Source of the DNA: Helicobacter_J cappadocius
Lineage (GTDB): Bacteria; Campylobacterota; Campylobacteria; Campylobacterales; Helicobacteraceae
Assembly (NCBI RefSeq): GCF_030686155.1
Contig: NZ_JAUPEV010000001.1
Span: 1-64,000 of the forward strand
Direction: 5' to 3'
Length of the DNA: 64,000 nt
Shown here: positions 1 to 7,895 of the stretch, in pieces
How the letters are laid out: every line of letters begins with the position of its first letter
Numbering within the stretch: the first letter of the stretch is position 1
Made by a program: the position numbers and the translations under genes
Notes under the pieces: generated by a model
Told to the model about the DNA's origin: nothing
Seen by the model: only the letters and a program-made list of their open reading frames with translations
Database searches by the model: none

Positions 1-112
1 CATATAGCTTAATATTGGCTTAGGAAATTAGAAGCTTTGGATAGAAATGGAGAAAAATAAATAAGGTTTAGGGGAATACTTTTGTTTTGATATTTGTTCA
101 TTTTCAAAATTT

Positions 113-131
113 TAGATATTTAAAATATCTA
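113..131. repeat. Short perfect inverted repeat downstream of waaM
   Basis: Two 9-base arms (TAGATATTT and AAATATCTA) are separated by one base. The repeat lies about 20 bases past the waaM stop and could act as an AT-rich transcript end. It has no GC in the stem and no clear T-run, so the terminator role is weak. Bases 1-112 hold no reading frame that I can support. Confidence 0.3.
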
Positions 132-153
132 CAAACCATCAGATTTGGTTAAA

Positions 154-1062
154 CTAATACAAATGAGAATATTTTGCCTTCCATCGTTTGTGAAACCAAA
201 ACCAACTAGAAGGATTAGAAGAAATAACTTGCTCAGTTAGTTTAGCCTGAGATTGGGTGGCTTCATATATATCCGATTCATAATCTTCTGTATTATTTGA
301 TCTAATAGGAGGATAAAATCTAATCTGAAATTTTGAATAATCTTCGTTAAAATCAATAAACACAGGAACAATATTCACATTAAATCGTCTTGATAGTATT
401 GATGCGATAGGTGTATGAGTAACTTCTTTGCCAAAAAAATTAACTGCTATTCCTTCATTTGCAGACATATGCTGATCGACTAAAATCCCAGCTAAAGCAT
501 TACCTTTAGCATACATTTTGAGTAAATGCTTAAAAGCTCCTTTCTTATCAATGAGTCTAACGCCCCAATATTCTCTGCGACTAATGATAAGCTTATTAAT
601 AGCTTTATAATTTGTAAGTCTGCCCAAAGATGCTAAATCGCATTGTTTATACCGCTCAGGAAGTATCGTTGCCATCGCTTCCCAATATCCAAAATGCCCT
701 CCCATAAAAACCGCACTTCCATCTTTTGCTAAAGAATCCAATATATAATGCTCATCAATGATTTCAAATTTGTTTTTATACTTCTCCCTAGATAAATACA
801 CGACACGAATACCTTCTAACAAAATAAATGAAAAATTCCTATAACATCTCTTAATAATGGCTTTTTTCTCTTTTTGGTTTATTCTCTCTCCATATACAAT
901 GTTTAAATTTGTCATCGCATCTTTAAATCGCCTCTTGTCAATACTCCTCATAACCCAAGCAATAAAATCAACCACTCCCAAAAAACATTTATGAGGAATT
1001 TTCGCTAATACAAAACCAAAAAAATTTACAATCAGTTCAAGCAACTTTGTCAATATATTCAA
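154..1062 (-). CDS. waaM: Lipid A biosynthesis acyltransferase (LpxL/HtrB/WaaM family)
   Basis: This 302-residue protein transfers a secondary acyl chain onto the lipid A precursor at the inner membrane. The N-terminus carries a hydrophobic anchor (about residues 8-38). The family catalytic motif appears as GGHFGYWEA near residue 121, with the His and Glu spaced as in the HX4D/E motif, and a basic FHKRWK segment lies near the C-terminus. The gene starts at a TTG codon that overlaps the waaC stop (TTGA), so the two are probably translationally coupled. The neighbouring heptosyltransferase makes a lipopolysaccharide operon, in the same order as I recall in H. pylori. Which acyl position it modifies cannot be told. 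Confidence 0.9.
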   Translation of the reverse strand: MNILTKLLELIVNFFGFVLAKIPHKCFLGVVDFIAWVMRSIDKRRFKDAMTNLNIVYGERINQKEKKAIIKRCYRNFSFILLEGIRVVYLSREKYKNKFEIIDEHYILDSLAKDGSAVFMGGHFGYWEAMATILPERYKQCDLASLGRLTNYKAINKLIISRREYWGVRLIDKKGAFKHLLKMYAKGNALAGILVDQHMSANEGIAVNFFGKEVTHTPIASILSRRFNVNIVPVFIDFNEDYSKFQIRFYPPIRSNNTEDYESDIYEATQSQAKLTEQVISSNPSSWFWFHKRWKAKYSHLY

Positions 1063-2102
1063 AGTATCTTTCCTATAGATTCAAATATTTCTTTTGGAGA
1101 GATATTTCGAATGGAAAAATCATTTTTATCACATTCAGCATTAAGATTGCCACTCAATGAAATATTCCTTTCCCCAGTCACCCGCAATCTTTCAATAGGA
1201 GTGTTGCCATAAAGGGTAATCGAAGATCTGCCCATAGCCCATCCAAGATGGGTAACGCCTGTATCTCCACCAATAACTAAATCCACTTTTGAAATCAATG
1301 CCTTAAGTTCATCTTGTGTGAGTTCTGGCAAAACCACAGTGTCTATAAAAGTGTGAATTTGTGCAAATATTTTTTGTGCCTTTTGGGGATTTCCTTTCCA
1401 CGGAAGGATAATTTTAACATTTTCGTTTTTGAGCAATCTTGCCAACTCCACATATTGTTCTATAGGATAGGTTTTAGACTCTATAGAAGCTTCTAAAATA
1501 AATAAAATGGTTTTCTTGCTATTGTCAAAAATTTTCAAAGACTCTATTTTTGATTCGGAATTTTGACTAAACCCAAAAGCTTGGAATCTATTTTCAGAGA
1601 TCTTTTCAATCCAGTGTTCATCTATTTCACCCTCTAGCACAACATCAAATCCCCCCACTGCCCAAAATAAGAGTTTAGCATTTCGTTCTAAAACATTCCT
1701 CTTGTAGGCAATCTCAACTCCCTCGTCATAAAAATAGGCTGCTACTTTTTCTCTAATAGAATTTTTATCAAAACCTACAAATCTTTTCTTCTTGATTATT
1801 TTTCCTACAGCTGAAGACTTTAAAAGTCCCTGCATATCAATAATTAAATCGTATTCTCCATAAGATTTTAATGTTTTGTATAGCTTATAAAACCGATAGG
1901 GATTTAAAGATCTAAAAACTTCTTTAAGAGGAAGCTTATGGAGTTTATCAATACAAGGAGAATATTCTAAGATTTGCGAAAACCTCTCATCAACAAACCA
2001 ATGTAGTTCTATATCAGGATAGATTTTTTTCAAATATGGCAAAAAAACTACACTCATAATAATGTCGCCTAGTGCAGAAAGCCTAATAATACCAACTTTC
2101 AA
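1059..2102 (-). CDS. waaC: Lipopolysaccharide heptosyltransferase I
   Basis: This GT9-family enzyme (347 residues, normal length) adds the first heptose to Kdo of the inner core using ADP-heptose. The N-terminal RLSALGDIIMS is the conserved glycine/Asp loop, and GGDTGVTHLGWAMG near residue 279 is the nucleotide-sugar binding signature. The start is a TTG codon directly after the ppx TGA stop, with AAAGGC as ribosome binding site about 8 bases upstream. It lies between the phosphatase gene and waaM in a five-gene tightly spaced run. I call waaC rather than waaF from the LSALGD motif and its place beside waaM; waaF remains possible. Confidence 0.88.
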   Translation of the reverse strand: MKVGIIRLSALGDIIMSVVFLPYLKKIYPDIELHWFVDERFSQILEYSPCIDKLHKLPLKEVFRSLNPYRFYKLYKTLKSYGEYDLIIDMQGLLKSSAVGKIIKKKRFVGFDKNSIREKVAAYFYDEGVEIAYKRNVLERNAKLLFWAVGGFDVVLEGEIDEHWIEKISENRFQAFGFSQNSESKIESLKIFDNSKKTILFILEASIESKTYPIEQYVELARLLKNENVKIILPWKGNPQKAQKIFAQIHTFIDTVVLPELTQDELKALISKVDLVIGGDTGVTHLGWAMGRSSITLYGNTPIERLRVTGERNISLSGNLNAECDKNDFSIRNISPKEIFESIGKIL

Positions 2103-3578
2103 TCAAGTGCCTTTATTATAAAATTCTATATCAAAATTTGCGGGTTTAACAAGTTTTTGGACAATTTCTGCAGATAGATAAAGCTGTTTATCAGATTTTA
2201 CTTTCAATACACCTTTTTCATAAGAGTAAGAGGTGTCCATAGAAGGTATAATCACAGACATTGCCTCTGCCATACCTAAAACAAAGCTAAGCCATTGCAA
2301 GGTCAAGATAGGAGGCATAATATCACTGATATGTGCAATAGAAATATCTTTTGGAATTTTTTTGTTACTAAATTGTGCTAAAAGGCAAATGATTGCCTTG
2401 TCTTGGTGAGAAAATCCATAATCAAGTGCATGAAGCAAAAAATATGCACTGTGTTCATGTCCATCATAAAAACTTAAAATTCTGCCAATACTCGAAAACA
2501 TCCCTGCACAAGACAAATGAAACTTGTATTTTTCATCAATTTTATGCAATGGCTTGAGTGCATCAAAAATCTTCAAACACTCATTTCTAACATTTTCTCC
2601 ATGCTTTGGATGAGGCAAAAATCTATCTTTGAGTGCGATCAAAGATGGGTTGAGATTGTTAGGAAAAGAATATTTTTGATTACGCAATAAATCACTTAAA
2701 AAAACTCCCTCTCTAACCCCTACGCCACTAGTAGTGATATTTTGAGCTTCAAATTTTTTTAACAACATAGCGAGTATCAATGCCCCACTTTGAATATTGT
2801 CCTTTCTATCCTCTGTGACTCCGATAGTGGAAAGTTTATCTTCTTTGATTGTGTATATTTTTTCTATAAATGGAAGATGTTTTCTTACATCAACCTCATA
2901 GCCATGCAAAACATCAATAGGGTATTTAGTATTTCTCATAATCATCTTTGAAATAGCTCGAATCGTTCCTCCAACTCCAAATACATTGGAATGCTTATAT
3001 GATTGCGGCAGTTTTTCGAGCTCTTTTTTGATAAACTCTTTAGCAATATTCAAATCTTGATTTTTATCAAAAAAAAGCTCTTTTAGTCTTATTGTACCAA
3101 TATTGAGAGAAATCAAATCAAGAATTTTTCCTTCTTTGATAAATGCACATTCGGTGCTTCCTCCACCAATATCAATAGTAATTCCATCTTTTTTGTGAGA
3201 AAGATTTGCACAAGCAATGCCTCCATAAAAAGCTTCTTTTTTACCATCGATAACTTTAATATCAATACCACAAGCTTCTTTTACTCGTCTTAAAAAATCT
3301 TTTGCATTAGGAGCATCTCTAATTGCACTTGTAGCTACACAAAAAAGCTTTTTGCTACCATATTTTGCAGAGATACTTTTAAATTCTATCAAAGCACTCA
3401 AAGCCCTTTGCATGGCTTTTTCTTGCAATACTCCGCCAAATTGATAACTACCTTCTGATATTCTAACTTTAGATTTTATCTCACATAAAAGATAAAAACC
3501 AAATCGACTAGTTTTGCGAAAAATTGCCATTCTCGCGGAATTAGATCCAATATCAATAACGGTAGTTACCTTTGCCAT
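2103..3578 (-). CDS. ppx: Ppx/GppA family phosphatase
   Basis: This is an exopolyphosphatase/guanosine pentaphosphate phosphohydrolase of 491 residues, predicted to act on polyphosphate or pppGpp in the cytoplasm. The ASKHA nucleotide-binding loops are present: VIDIGSNSARMAIF at residues 8-21 and TIDIGGGSTE near residue 134. A C-terminal helical HD-like region (from about residue 310, with a HSAYFLLHALDYGF segment) gives the longer GppA-like length. Its ATG follows the ferredoxin stop with no gap (TAAATG). The same ferredoxin-phosphatase-waaC-waaM order is recalled from H. pylori. Substrate preference cannot be read from the sequence. Confidence 0.88.
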   Translation of the reverse strand: MAKVTTVIDIGSNSARMAIFRKTSRFGFYLLCEIKSKVRISEGSYQFGGVLQEKAMQRALSALIEFKSISAKYGSKKLFCVATSAIRDAPNAKDFLRRVKEACGIDIKVIDGKKEAFYGGIACANLSHKKDGITIDIGGGSTECAFIKEGKILDLISLNIGTIRLKELFFDKNQDLNIAKEFIKKELEKLPQSYKHSNVFGVGGTIRAISKMIMRNTKYPIDVLHGYEVDVRKHLPFIEKIYTIKEDKLSTIGVTEDRKDNIQSGALILAMLLKKFEAQNITTSGVGVREGVFLSDLLRNQKYSFPNNLNPSLIALKDRFLPHPKHGENVRNECLKIFDALKPLHKIDEKYKFHLSCAGMFSSIGRILSFYDGHEHSAYFLLHALDYGFSHQDKAIICLLAQFSNKKIPKDISIAHISDIMPPILTLQWLSFVLGMAEAMSVIIPSMDTSYSYEKGVLKVKSDKQLYLSAEIVQKLVKPANFDIEFYNKGT

Positions 3579-3830
3579 TTATTCACTCTTTTGAAATTGT
3601 TCATATTTATATTTCAATTCTTCAAAACTTTCGACATTATCTGGATCGGGGATAATTGCATCTACAGGACACACACCAACACAATTTGGTTCATCATCAT
3701 AGCCCACGCACTCTGTACATTTATCTGGGTCAATCATATAAATAGGATCTCCCTCATCAATAGCCTCATTAGGACACTCTTCTCTACAAGCATCACAAGC
3801 GATACATTCATCATTTATTAGTAAGGACAT
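3579..3830 (-). CDS. fdxB: YfhL-type 2[4Fe-4S] ferredoxin
   Basis: This 83-residue electron carrier binds two [4Fe-4S] clusters. The first motif is CIACDACREECP at residues 9-20. The second cluster motif starts with CTEC and contains an eight-residue insertion (VGYDDEPN) before CVGVCP, which is typical of the Allochromatium-type/YfhL ferredoxins. The acidic C-terminal extension is also typical. GGAG eight bases before the ATG supports the start. It begins the ppx-waaC-waaM run. Electron donor and acceptor are unknown. Confidence 0.92.
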   Translation of the reverse strand: MSLLINDECIACDACREECPNEAIDEGDPIYMIDPDKCTECVGYDDEPNCVGVCPVDAIIPDPDNVESFEELKYKYEQFQKSE

Positions 3831-3898
3831 CTTTCAAACTCCAATAAGATTTTTGCGATTCATCTTTTAACCAAAATATTCTTAACATTTATTTAAGT

Positions 3899-4570
3899 CT
3901 ATACAGAAACAAAAAACATATCCACTCCATAAGAATTTTTTTCATCTAATTCGCTCACCTCAGCGGACAAATCACATAAAACAATCTTGGAGTTAGGAAT
4001 AGAGGCGATCAGATTTGAAAAATCTTGTGCTATATAAAGGATTTGTGCTCTTGCAAAAATAGCCATTTTGATATCTCTTAAAGAAGAAATTTTGACGATA
4101 GGCACTAGTCCTAATCTCGTTGCAAATTCACACATTTTGCTTAGTTCTTTAGCCAAAATCCCTGCATCAAATACAACACAATCACTACCATAGATACAGG
4201 ACTCCAATACCTGATATTGATTGAGAAAAATATCATTATGAATGATGATTTTTTCAGAATACCTTCTCAGCTGTGTTAGACAATCAAAAGCATCTGCCCC
4301 CAAGATATTATCTTCATATAAAGAACTAAAATCTACTCTTATAACTTCTGAATTCAAACTTGCAGCAAAAGCAAGGTTGTCATATCCAAAAGCTGGAAGA
4401 GCAAAACATTTTTTTGCGATTTTTCCATCTCTTTTAAAATCTTCTATTAAAGCTCGAGGCATATAGGGATTATACGACAAACTCCTCCCAAGAAAATCGA
4501 ATGGCAGAAATTCTTCTCTATTTTTAAGACTCTTTTTGAGATTTTCAAAACTCTTTTGAGAGTACTGCAT
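3899..4570 (-). CDS. Indole-3-glycerol-phosphate-synthase-like protein, probably catalytically dead
   Basis: The 223-residue protein has the fold pattern of TrpC-type TIM barrels. An N-terminal YNPYMPRALIEDFKRDGK segment and a core FLNQYQVLESCIYGSDCVVFD align with the family's DFIIDPYQIYEARAAGAD region. The residues that do catalysis in IGPS appear lost: the Lys of LRKDF is replaced in IIIHNDIF, the Glu of the LVEVH strand reads PIVKI, and the final Glu strand reads VLCDLS. It is also shorter than IGPS (about 250-260). The ATG overlaps the upstream TPR gene stop (TAATG), so the start is set by coupling. No trp genes are nearby. I think it is the HP0276-type conserved protein; its function is unknown. 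Confidence 0.6.
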   Translation of the reverse strand: MQYSQKSFENLKKSLKNREEFLPFDFLGRSLSYNPYMPRALIEDFKRDGKIAKKCFALPAFGYDNLAFAASLNSEVIRVDFSSLYEDNILGADAFDCLTQLRRYSEKIIIHNDIFLNQYQVLESCIYGSDCVVFDAGILAKELSKMCEFATRLGLVPIVKISSLRDIKMAIFARAQILYIAQDFSNLIASIPNSKIVLCDLSAEVSELDEKNSYGVDMFFVSV

Positions 4571-5841
4571 TACTTCTGACAAGCCCCAATGCTTTCAAAA
4601 TGAGACTTCAATTCAGGCTCAGCTTGTATTTGATCATCAGGTATGGTTGCAAAAATCTTTTTGGCTTCAGCACATTTGCCTAATTTATAATACCCCCAAG
4701 CAAGTGAATCCACATAAGAAATTGAACTTGGATCAATATCTAAAGCCATTTTTACATATTCAATTCCTTTTTTAATATCAACATCATAATCTATAAGCAT
4801 ATAACCTAAAAAATTATAAAAAAATGCGTCTTGAGAATTTAGATTCTCTTTGAAAGAAATAATTTCTTTTTTTCGTTCCTTGATAGACTTTTCTAGTTTT
4901 TCCGCAATAGTTTTTATCTGATTAATTTTGGGATTCTTGAGCGATTGAAATAAATAGATAGCTTCAAGTGCGAGATATTTTGGATTTTCTTTTTCCTGAT
5001 AAATAAGTCCTGCTTGTTTTGAAGCAGCACTAAAATTTTTCTGCACTACATATAATTCTAACAAAAGATGCCTATTGAGTGGAAATTTTTGTGCAATATC
5101 CTGTGCTTGTTTATATTTTTTTTGAGAAGCCAATATCCAAATAAGATATCTTGCATTCTCTACAGTTGGAGAATTTTCGTAGATTTTTTGAAATATTTTT
5201 TCAGCATCTGCTATGTCATTTAGACGAGCAAATATATCAATGCTTTTTTGACACAGCTGATCGGTGCAGCCATATTTTTGCAAATGAGATTTAAGTAAAT
5301 TAAGTGCAGCAGTAGGGTTATTTTTGGTAAAATAAATCATTAATAATTTACCCAATGCCTCCTCATCATGGGTTTGATTATAATAATTATCCAAAAGTGA
5401 AAATGCCTTATCAAAATTCTTTTCACTCAAATACAATGTACCTAAGACATTATTTACAGGCAAGGAATCTTCCTGTTTTTTTATGTTTTCTAGTAATGAA
5501 ATAGCTTTTTTCGTATCTCCCATTTTCATATAAGTATCTACCAAGATTTTATTAGTAGGCAAATCATTCGTATTTTTAGTGGTATTTTGATAAAGCAAAG
5601 CTAATTTTGCAGCTGTTTGTAAATCCCCCATATTTGCAGCAGAAATAGCAGCCTCTTTAGCATACGAGATATTTTTTGTTTGCTGATAGAGTGTGAGATA
5701 ACCATCTTTTGCAGCTGCAAAATCTCCTCTATTGAAAGCATCTGAACTCATCATCAGATAAGAATCTTCCGAAAAAGCATTTGCACTGACACAAATACTC
5801 ATAGACAAATAAAAACCGAGTGCTAAAATTTTTTTAAGCAT
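4570..5841 (-). CDS. Exported tetratricopeptide-repeat protein
   Basis: This protein has 423 residues from the chosen ATG, which gives a clean signal peptide (MLKKILALGFYLSMSICVSA). The rest is helical, with TPR-like units in tandem, for example around DAFNRGDFAAAKDGYLTLY, MGDTKKAISLLENI and VDSLAWGYYKLGKCAEAKKIF. A periplasmic scaffold role is likely. A longer start with four more residues exists, but its initiator would be a non-ATG codon inside the YkgJ gene. It overlaps the YkgJ gene by 19 bases and is coupled to the IGPS-like gene downstream. In H. pylori I recall addB at this spot, so the locus differs. Confidence 0.75.
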   Translation of the reverse strand: MLKKILALGFYLSMSICVSANAFSEDSYLMMSSDAFNRGDFAAAKDGYLTLYQQTKNISYAKEAAISAANMGDLQTAAKLALLYQNTTKNTNDLPTNKILVDTYMKMGDTKKAISLLENIKKQEDSLPVNNVLGTLYLSEKNFDKAFSLLDNYYNQTHDEEALGKLLMIYFTKNNPTAALNLLKSHLQKYGCTDQLCQKSIDIFARLNDIADAEKIFQKIYENSPTVENARYLIWILASQKKYKQAQDIAQKFPLNRHLLLELYVVQKNFSAASKQAGLIYQEKENPKYLALEAIYLFQSLKNPKINQIKTIAEKLEKSIKERKKEIISFKENLNSQDAFFYNFLGYMLIDYDVDIKKGIEYVKMALDIDPSSISYVDSLAWGYYKLGKCAEAKKIFATIPDDQIQAEPELKSHFESIGACQK

Positions 5842-6209
5842 TTTACCCCTTTGCACAATTCATACAATTCTTTTAAAGTTTTTTCATCGATGTTTTCCCT
5901 TTTGTATCCCTCCCAAAATGGAAAATCTATACATTGTTTAGGTCGAACTTCATAAATCAAACATTTTTTGGTCTCATCATCAAAAAAAACACAGGCATTT
6001 CCATCTGTGCTTTTTTTCTCCAGAAATGAAAATCTGTACCCTACCTTTTTAACATAAGTTTGTGTGAATTTATCAAACGAAATATTCAAAAAATCGCTGA
6101 TTTTTAGCATTTCATCTATATTGACAAAAATATATCCACTCTCGCCCGTGCAACATTTTCCCCCGCAGGTAACACATTCACTCCCATCAAAACTAAAATC
6201 AAATGCCAT
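5823..6209 (-). CDS. YkgJ-family cysteine-cluster protein
   Basis: This 128-residue protein of the YkgJ (Fe-S/zinc cluster) family has the conserved cysteines CVTCGGKCC at residues 13-21, then a second group with CLIYEVRPKQCIDFPFW near residue 94 and a last CKGVKC near the end. The Arg-Pro-x-x-Cys pattern is diagnostic for the family. The start is supported by AAAGGG upstream of the ATG. The gene heads the run that continues to the TPR and IGPS-like genes. The biochemical role of the family is not settled; metal cluster binding is inferred from the cysteines. Confidence 0.8.
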   Translation of the reverse strand: MAFDFSFDGSECVTCGGKCCTGESGYIFVNIDEMLKISDFLNISFDKFTQTYVKKVGYRFSFLEKKSTDGNACVFFDDETKKCLIYEVRPKQCIDFPFWEGYKRENIDEKTLKELYELCKGVKCLKKF

Positions 6210-6252
6210 CTAAAGCCCTTTATTTACACATACAAAAACATTATATAAAAGA

Positions 6253-6270
6253 AAGCCCTAAAAAGGGCTT
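6253..6270 (-). terminator. Intrinsic terminator after the porin gene
   Basis: A perfect 7-bp stem, AAGCCCT with AGGGCTT, has a four-base loop, and a T-rich stretch (TTTCTTTTAT) follows on the minus strand. It lies 25 bases after the stop of the porin gene and separates it from the YkgJ operon. Confidence 0.8.
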
Positions 6271-6295
6271 ATTAAAGAAGAATATGAAGCTATGA

Positions 6296-7723
6296 TTAAA
6301 AGTTATATTTCAAAGTGACCACAGTCCTAGCCATCAACATATCTCCAACAAGTTGAGAGTATACAACTGAACCGCTCAAGTCTTTGGTGAACTTATAACT
6401 GATTTGAGGAGAAATTTCTACGATTTCAGAATCTGCTGTGAGATTTCCCTTGCCACGGACATATTTTCCATAATCAGAATCCTTTCCACCTGCTCTAGCT
6501 GGTATTACAGGTCCTCGATTACGTCCATTATCACCGATTCTCTTAGAGCCTTTTTTCATATAAGGAAATCTATTATTTCCTCCTACCCATACTAGATCAA
6601 GGCCAAATCCAAGACCATTGTGGAGTTGGTATTTATGAGTAAAATAAACTGCTTTTAAATTAGTATTCTTAACAGCCCCTGCTCCTGTCCAACCAAATCC
6701 CATAATGCCCCCTGCAATGATACCATTCCAAAGCTGACCACCCACATCAAAGGCACCTTTACTATCTAGCATCGTTCCATAACCTTGACCAAAGCTTCCA
6801 ATATAGCCTAACTTGGTAGTGTATCCTGCAAACTTTAGATTAGCCTGCAAGTTATAGATACCCCTAGTTTTTGCCACGCCACCATAATTTAAAGTAGGAT
6901 CATTTAAATCAGAAAAATATCTTTCTAAATTAGATCCTTCTTTCGTATGAAACCTTGCGCCATCATTCATCACTGTTCCAGCGACCTGACCCAATACCCC
7001 TATACTGAGACCATTTTCAAATTCATATTTATAATGAATATCTCCAAACATCATCAAGTTATACAACTGTTGAGCCCAACTATAATAAAGCTTGAACCCT
7101 AATCCTTTTACCGGCAAGTCTTTATTGCTCTCAACACCCATAATAACAATATTGTTACCAATACCGTAAGTAAAAGCTTGATTCATCATCAACATAATAT
7201 TATCTGTCATCCAGCTATCATAAGCAGAGATATAAAGTTTGATACCTGGAATATCTTCGTTGGTAATCATGCCTCCAAGTCCTCTATCTCCATAAGATGT
7301 TCCTGCATTGAGTGCTGAAACAATATTCATCTGACCCAATCTAATCGTAGTTTTTGTAGATTCAAAGTTCTTATTGATATAAAGATTGCTGATGTTAAAT
7401 ACATCTGGAGCAGAACTTTGATCAATTCTAGGGGCTCTAGAACCACCAATAGAATTATCAGATGTTACCGCATCAGGAACACCTGGACCATAAGCTGCAA
7501 ACACCCCAACAGATAGACTATATCCATCAACCTCCCCTGAATGAACGGTTGGCAAGAAAAACATCTGATAGCCTTGACCTGAACCATCTCTACCATCACT
7601 GTAAAAATATTTTCCTCTAATCCAACCATCTAAAGTCGCATTTTCTATAGCATCTTTAAGTGAACTAGCACTCAAAATCGCTGCACTCAAGCAGAATAAA
7701 GAAGCGATTTTTAATATTTTCAT
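6296..7723 (-). CDS. Hof-type outer membrane beta-barrel porin
   Basis: This 475-residue protein has a signal peptide (MKILKIASLFCLSAAILSA) and a mature start SSLKDAIENATLDGWIRGKY, typical of the Helicobacter Hof/HP_OMP_2 family. Alternating amphipathic strands run to the C-terminal RTVVTLKYNF, which ends in the phenylalanine needed for BAM insertion. The start is fixed by GAGGAG seven bases before the ATG; a TTG five codons upstream overlaps that site. It is a paralogue of the next gene, with shared blocks such as FNISNLYINK, LGQMNIVS and SAYDSWMTDNI. A TATAAT box lies upstream and an intrinsic terminator follows, so it is a single-gene unit. The transported substrate is unknown. Confidence 0.85.
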   Translation of the reverse strand: MKILKIASLFCLSAAILSASSLKDAIENATLDGWIRGKYFYSDGRDGSGQGYQMFFLPTVHSGEVDGYSLSVGVFAAYGPGVPDAVTSDNSIGGSRAPRIDQSSAPDVFNISNLYINKNFESTKTTIRLGQMNIVSALNAGTSYGDRGLGGMITNEDIPGIKLYISAYDSWMTDNIMLMMNQAFTYGIGNNIVIMGVESNKDLPVKGLGFKLYYSWAQQLYNLMMFGDIHYKYEFENGLSIGVLGQVAGTVMNDGARFHTKEGSNLERYFSDLNDPTLNYGGVAKTRGIYNLQANLKFAGYTTKLGYIGSFGQGYGTMLDSKGAFDVGGQLWNGIIAGGIMGFGWTGAGAVKNTNLKAVYFTHKYQLHNGLGFGLDLVWVGGNNRFPYMKKGSKRIGDNGRNRGPVIPARAGGKDSDYGKYVRGKGNLTADSEIVEISPQISYKFTKDLSGSVVYSQLVGDMLMARTVVTLKYNF

Positions 7724-7769
7724 TCCTAAACTCCTCAATTTTTTGTTAATAAATCGTTAATACGAATTT

Positions 7770-7775
7770 ATTATA
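7770..7775 (-). promoter_or_regulatory. Probable -10 box for the first porin gene
   Basis: TATAAT on the minus strand lies 47 bases upstream of the porin ATG in an AT-rich stretch. Helicobacter sigma-80 promoters depend mainly on this -10 box with periodic AT tracts upstream. No -35 box is needed or seen. Confidence 0.5.
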
Positions 7776-7895
7776 ACCTTACAAACTTAAAAACTATTTA
7801 GAATCTCTTTGTTAAAAAAGTTGTTTAAAAACCTGTTTCCTACAAAAAATTCAAGAACATCACAAAGAAAAATTTTTGGCATTTATACAAAACTC

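Noticed and set aside
3899..4570. Naming the IGPS-like gene trpC
   Set aside because: Key catalytic residues are missing and no trp gene is nearby, so an enzyme name would mislead.
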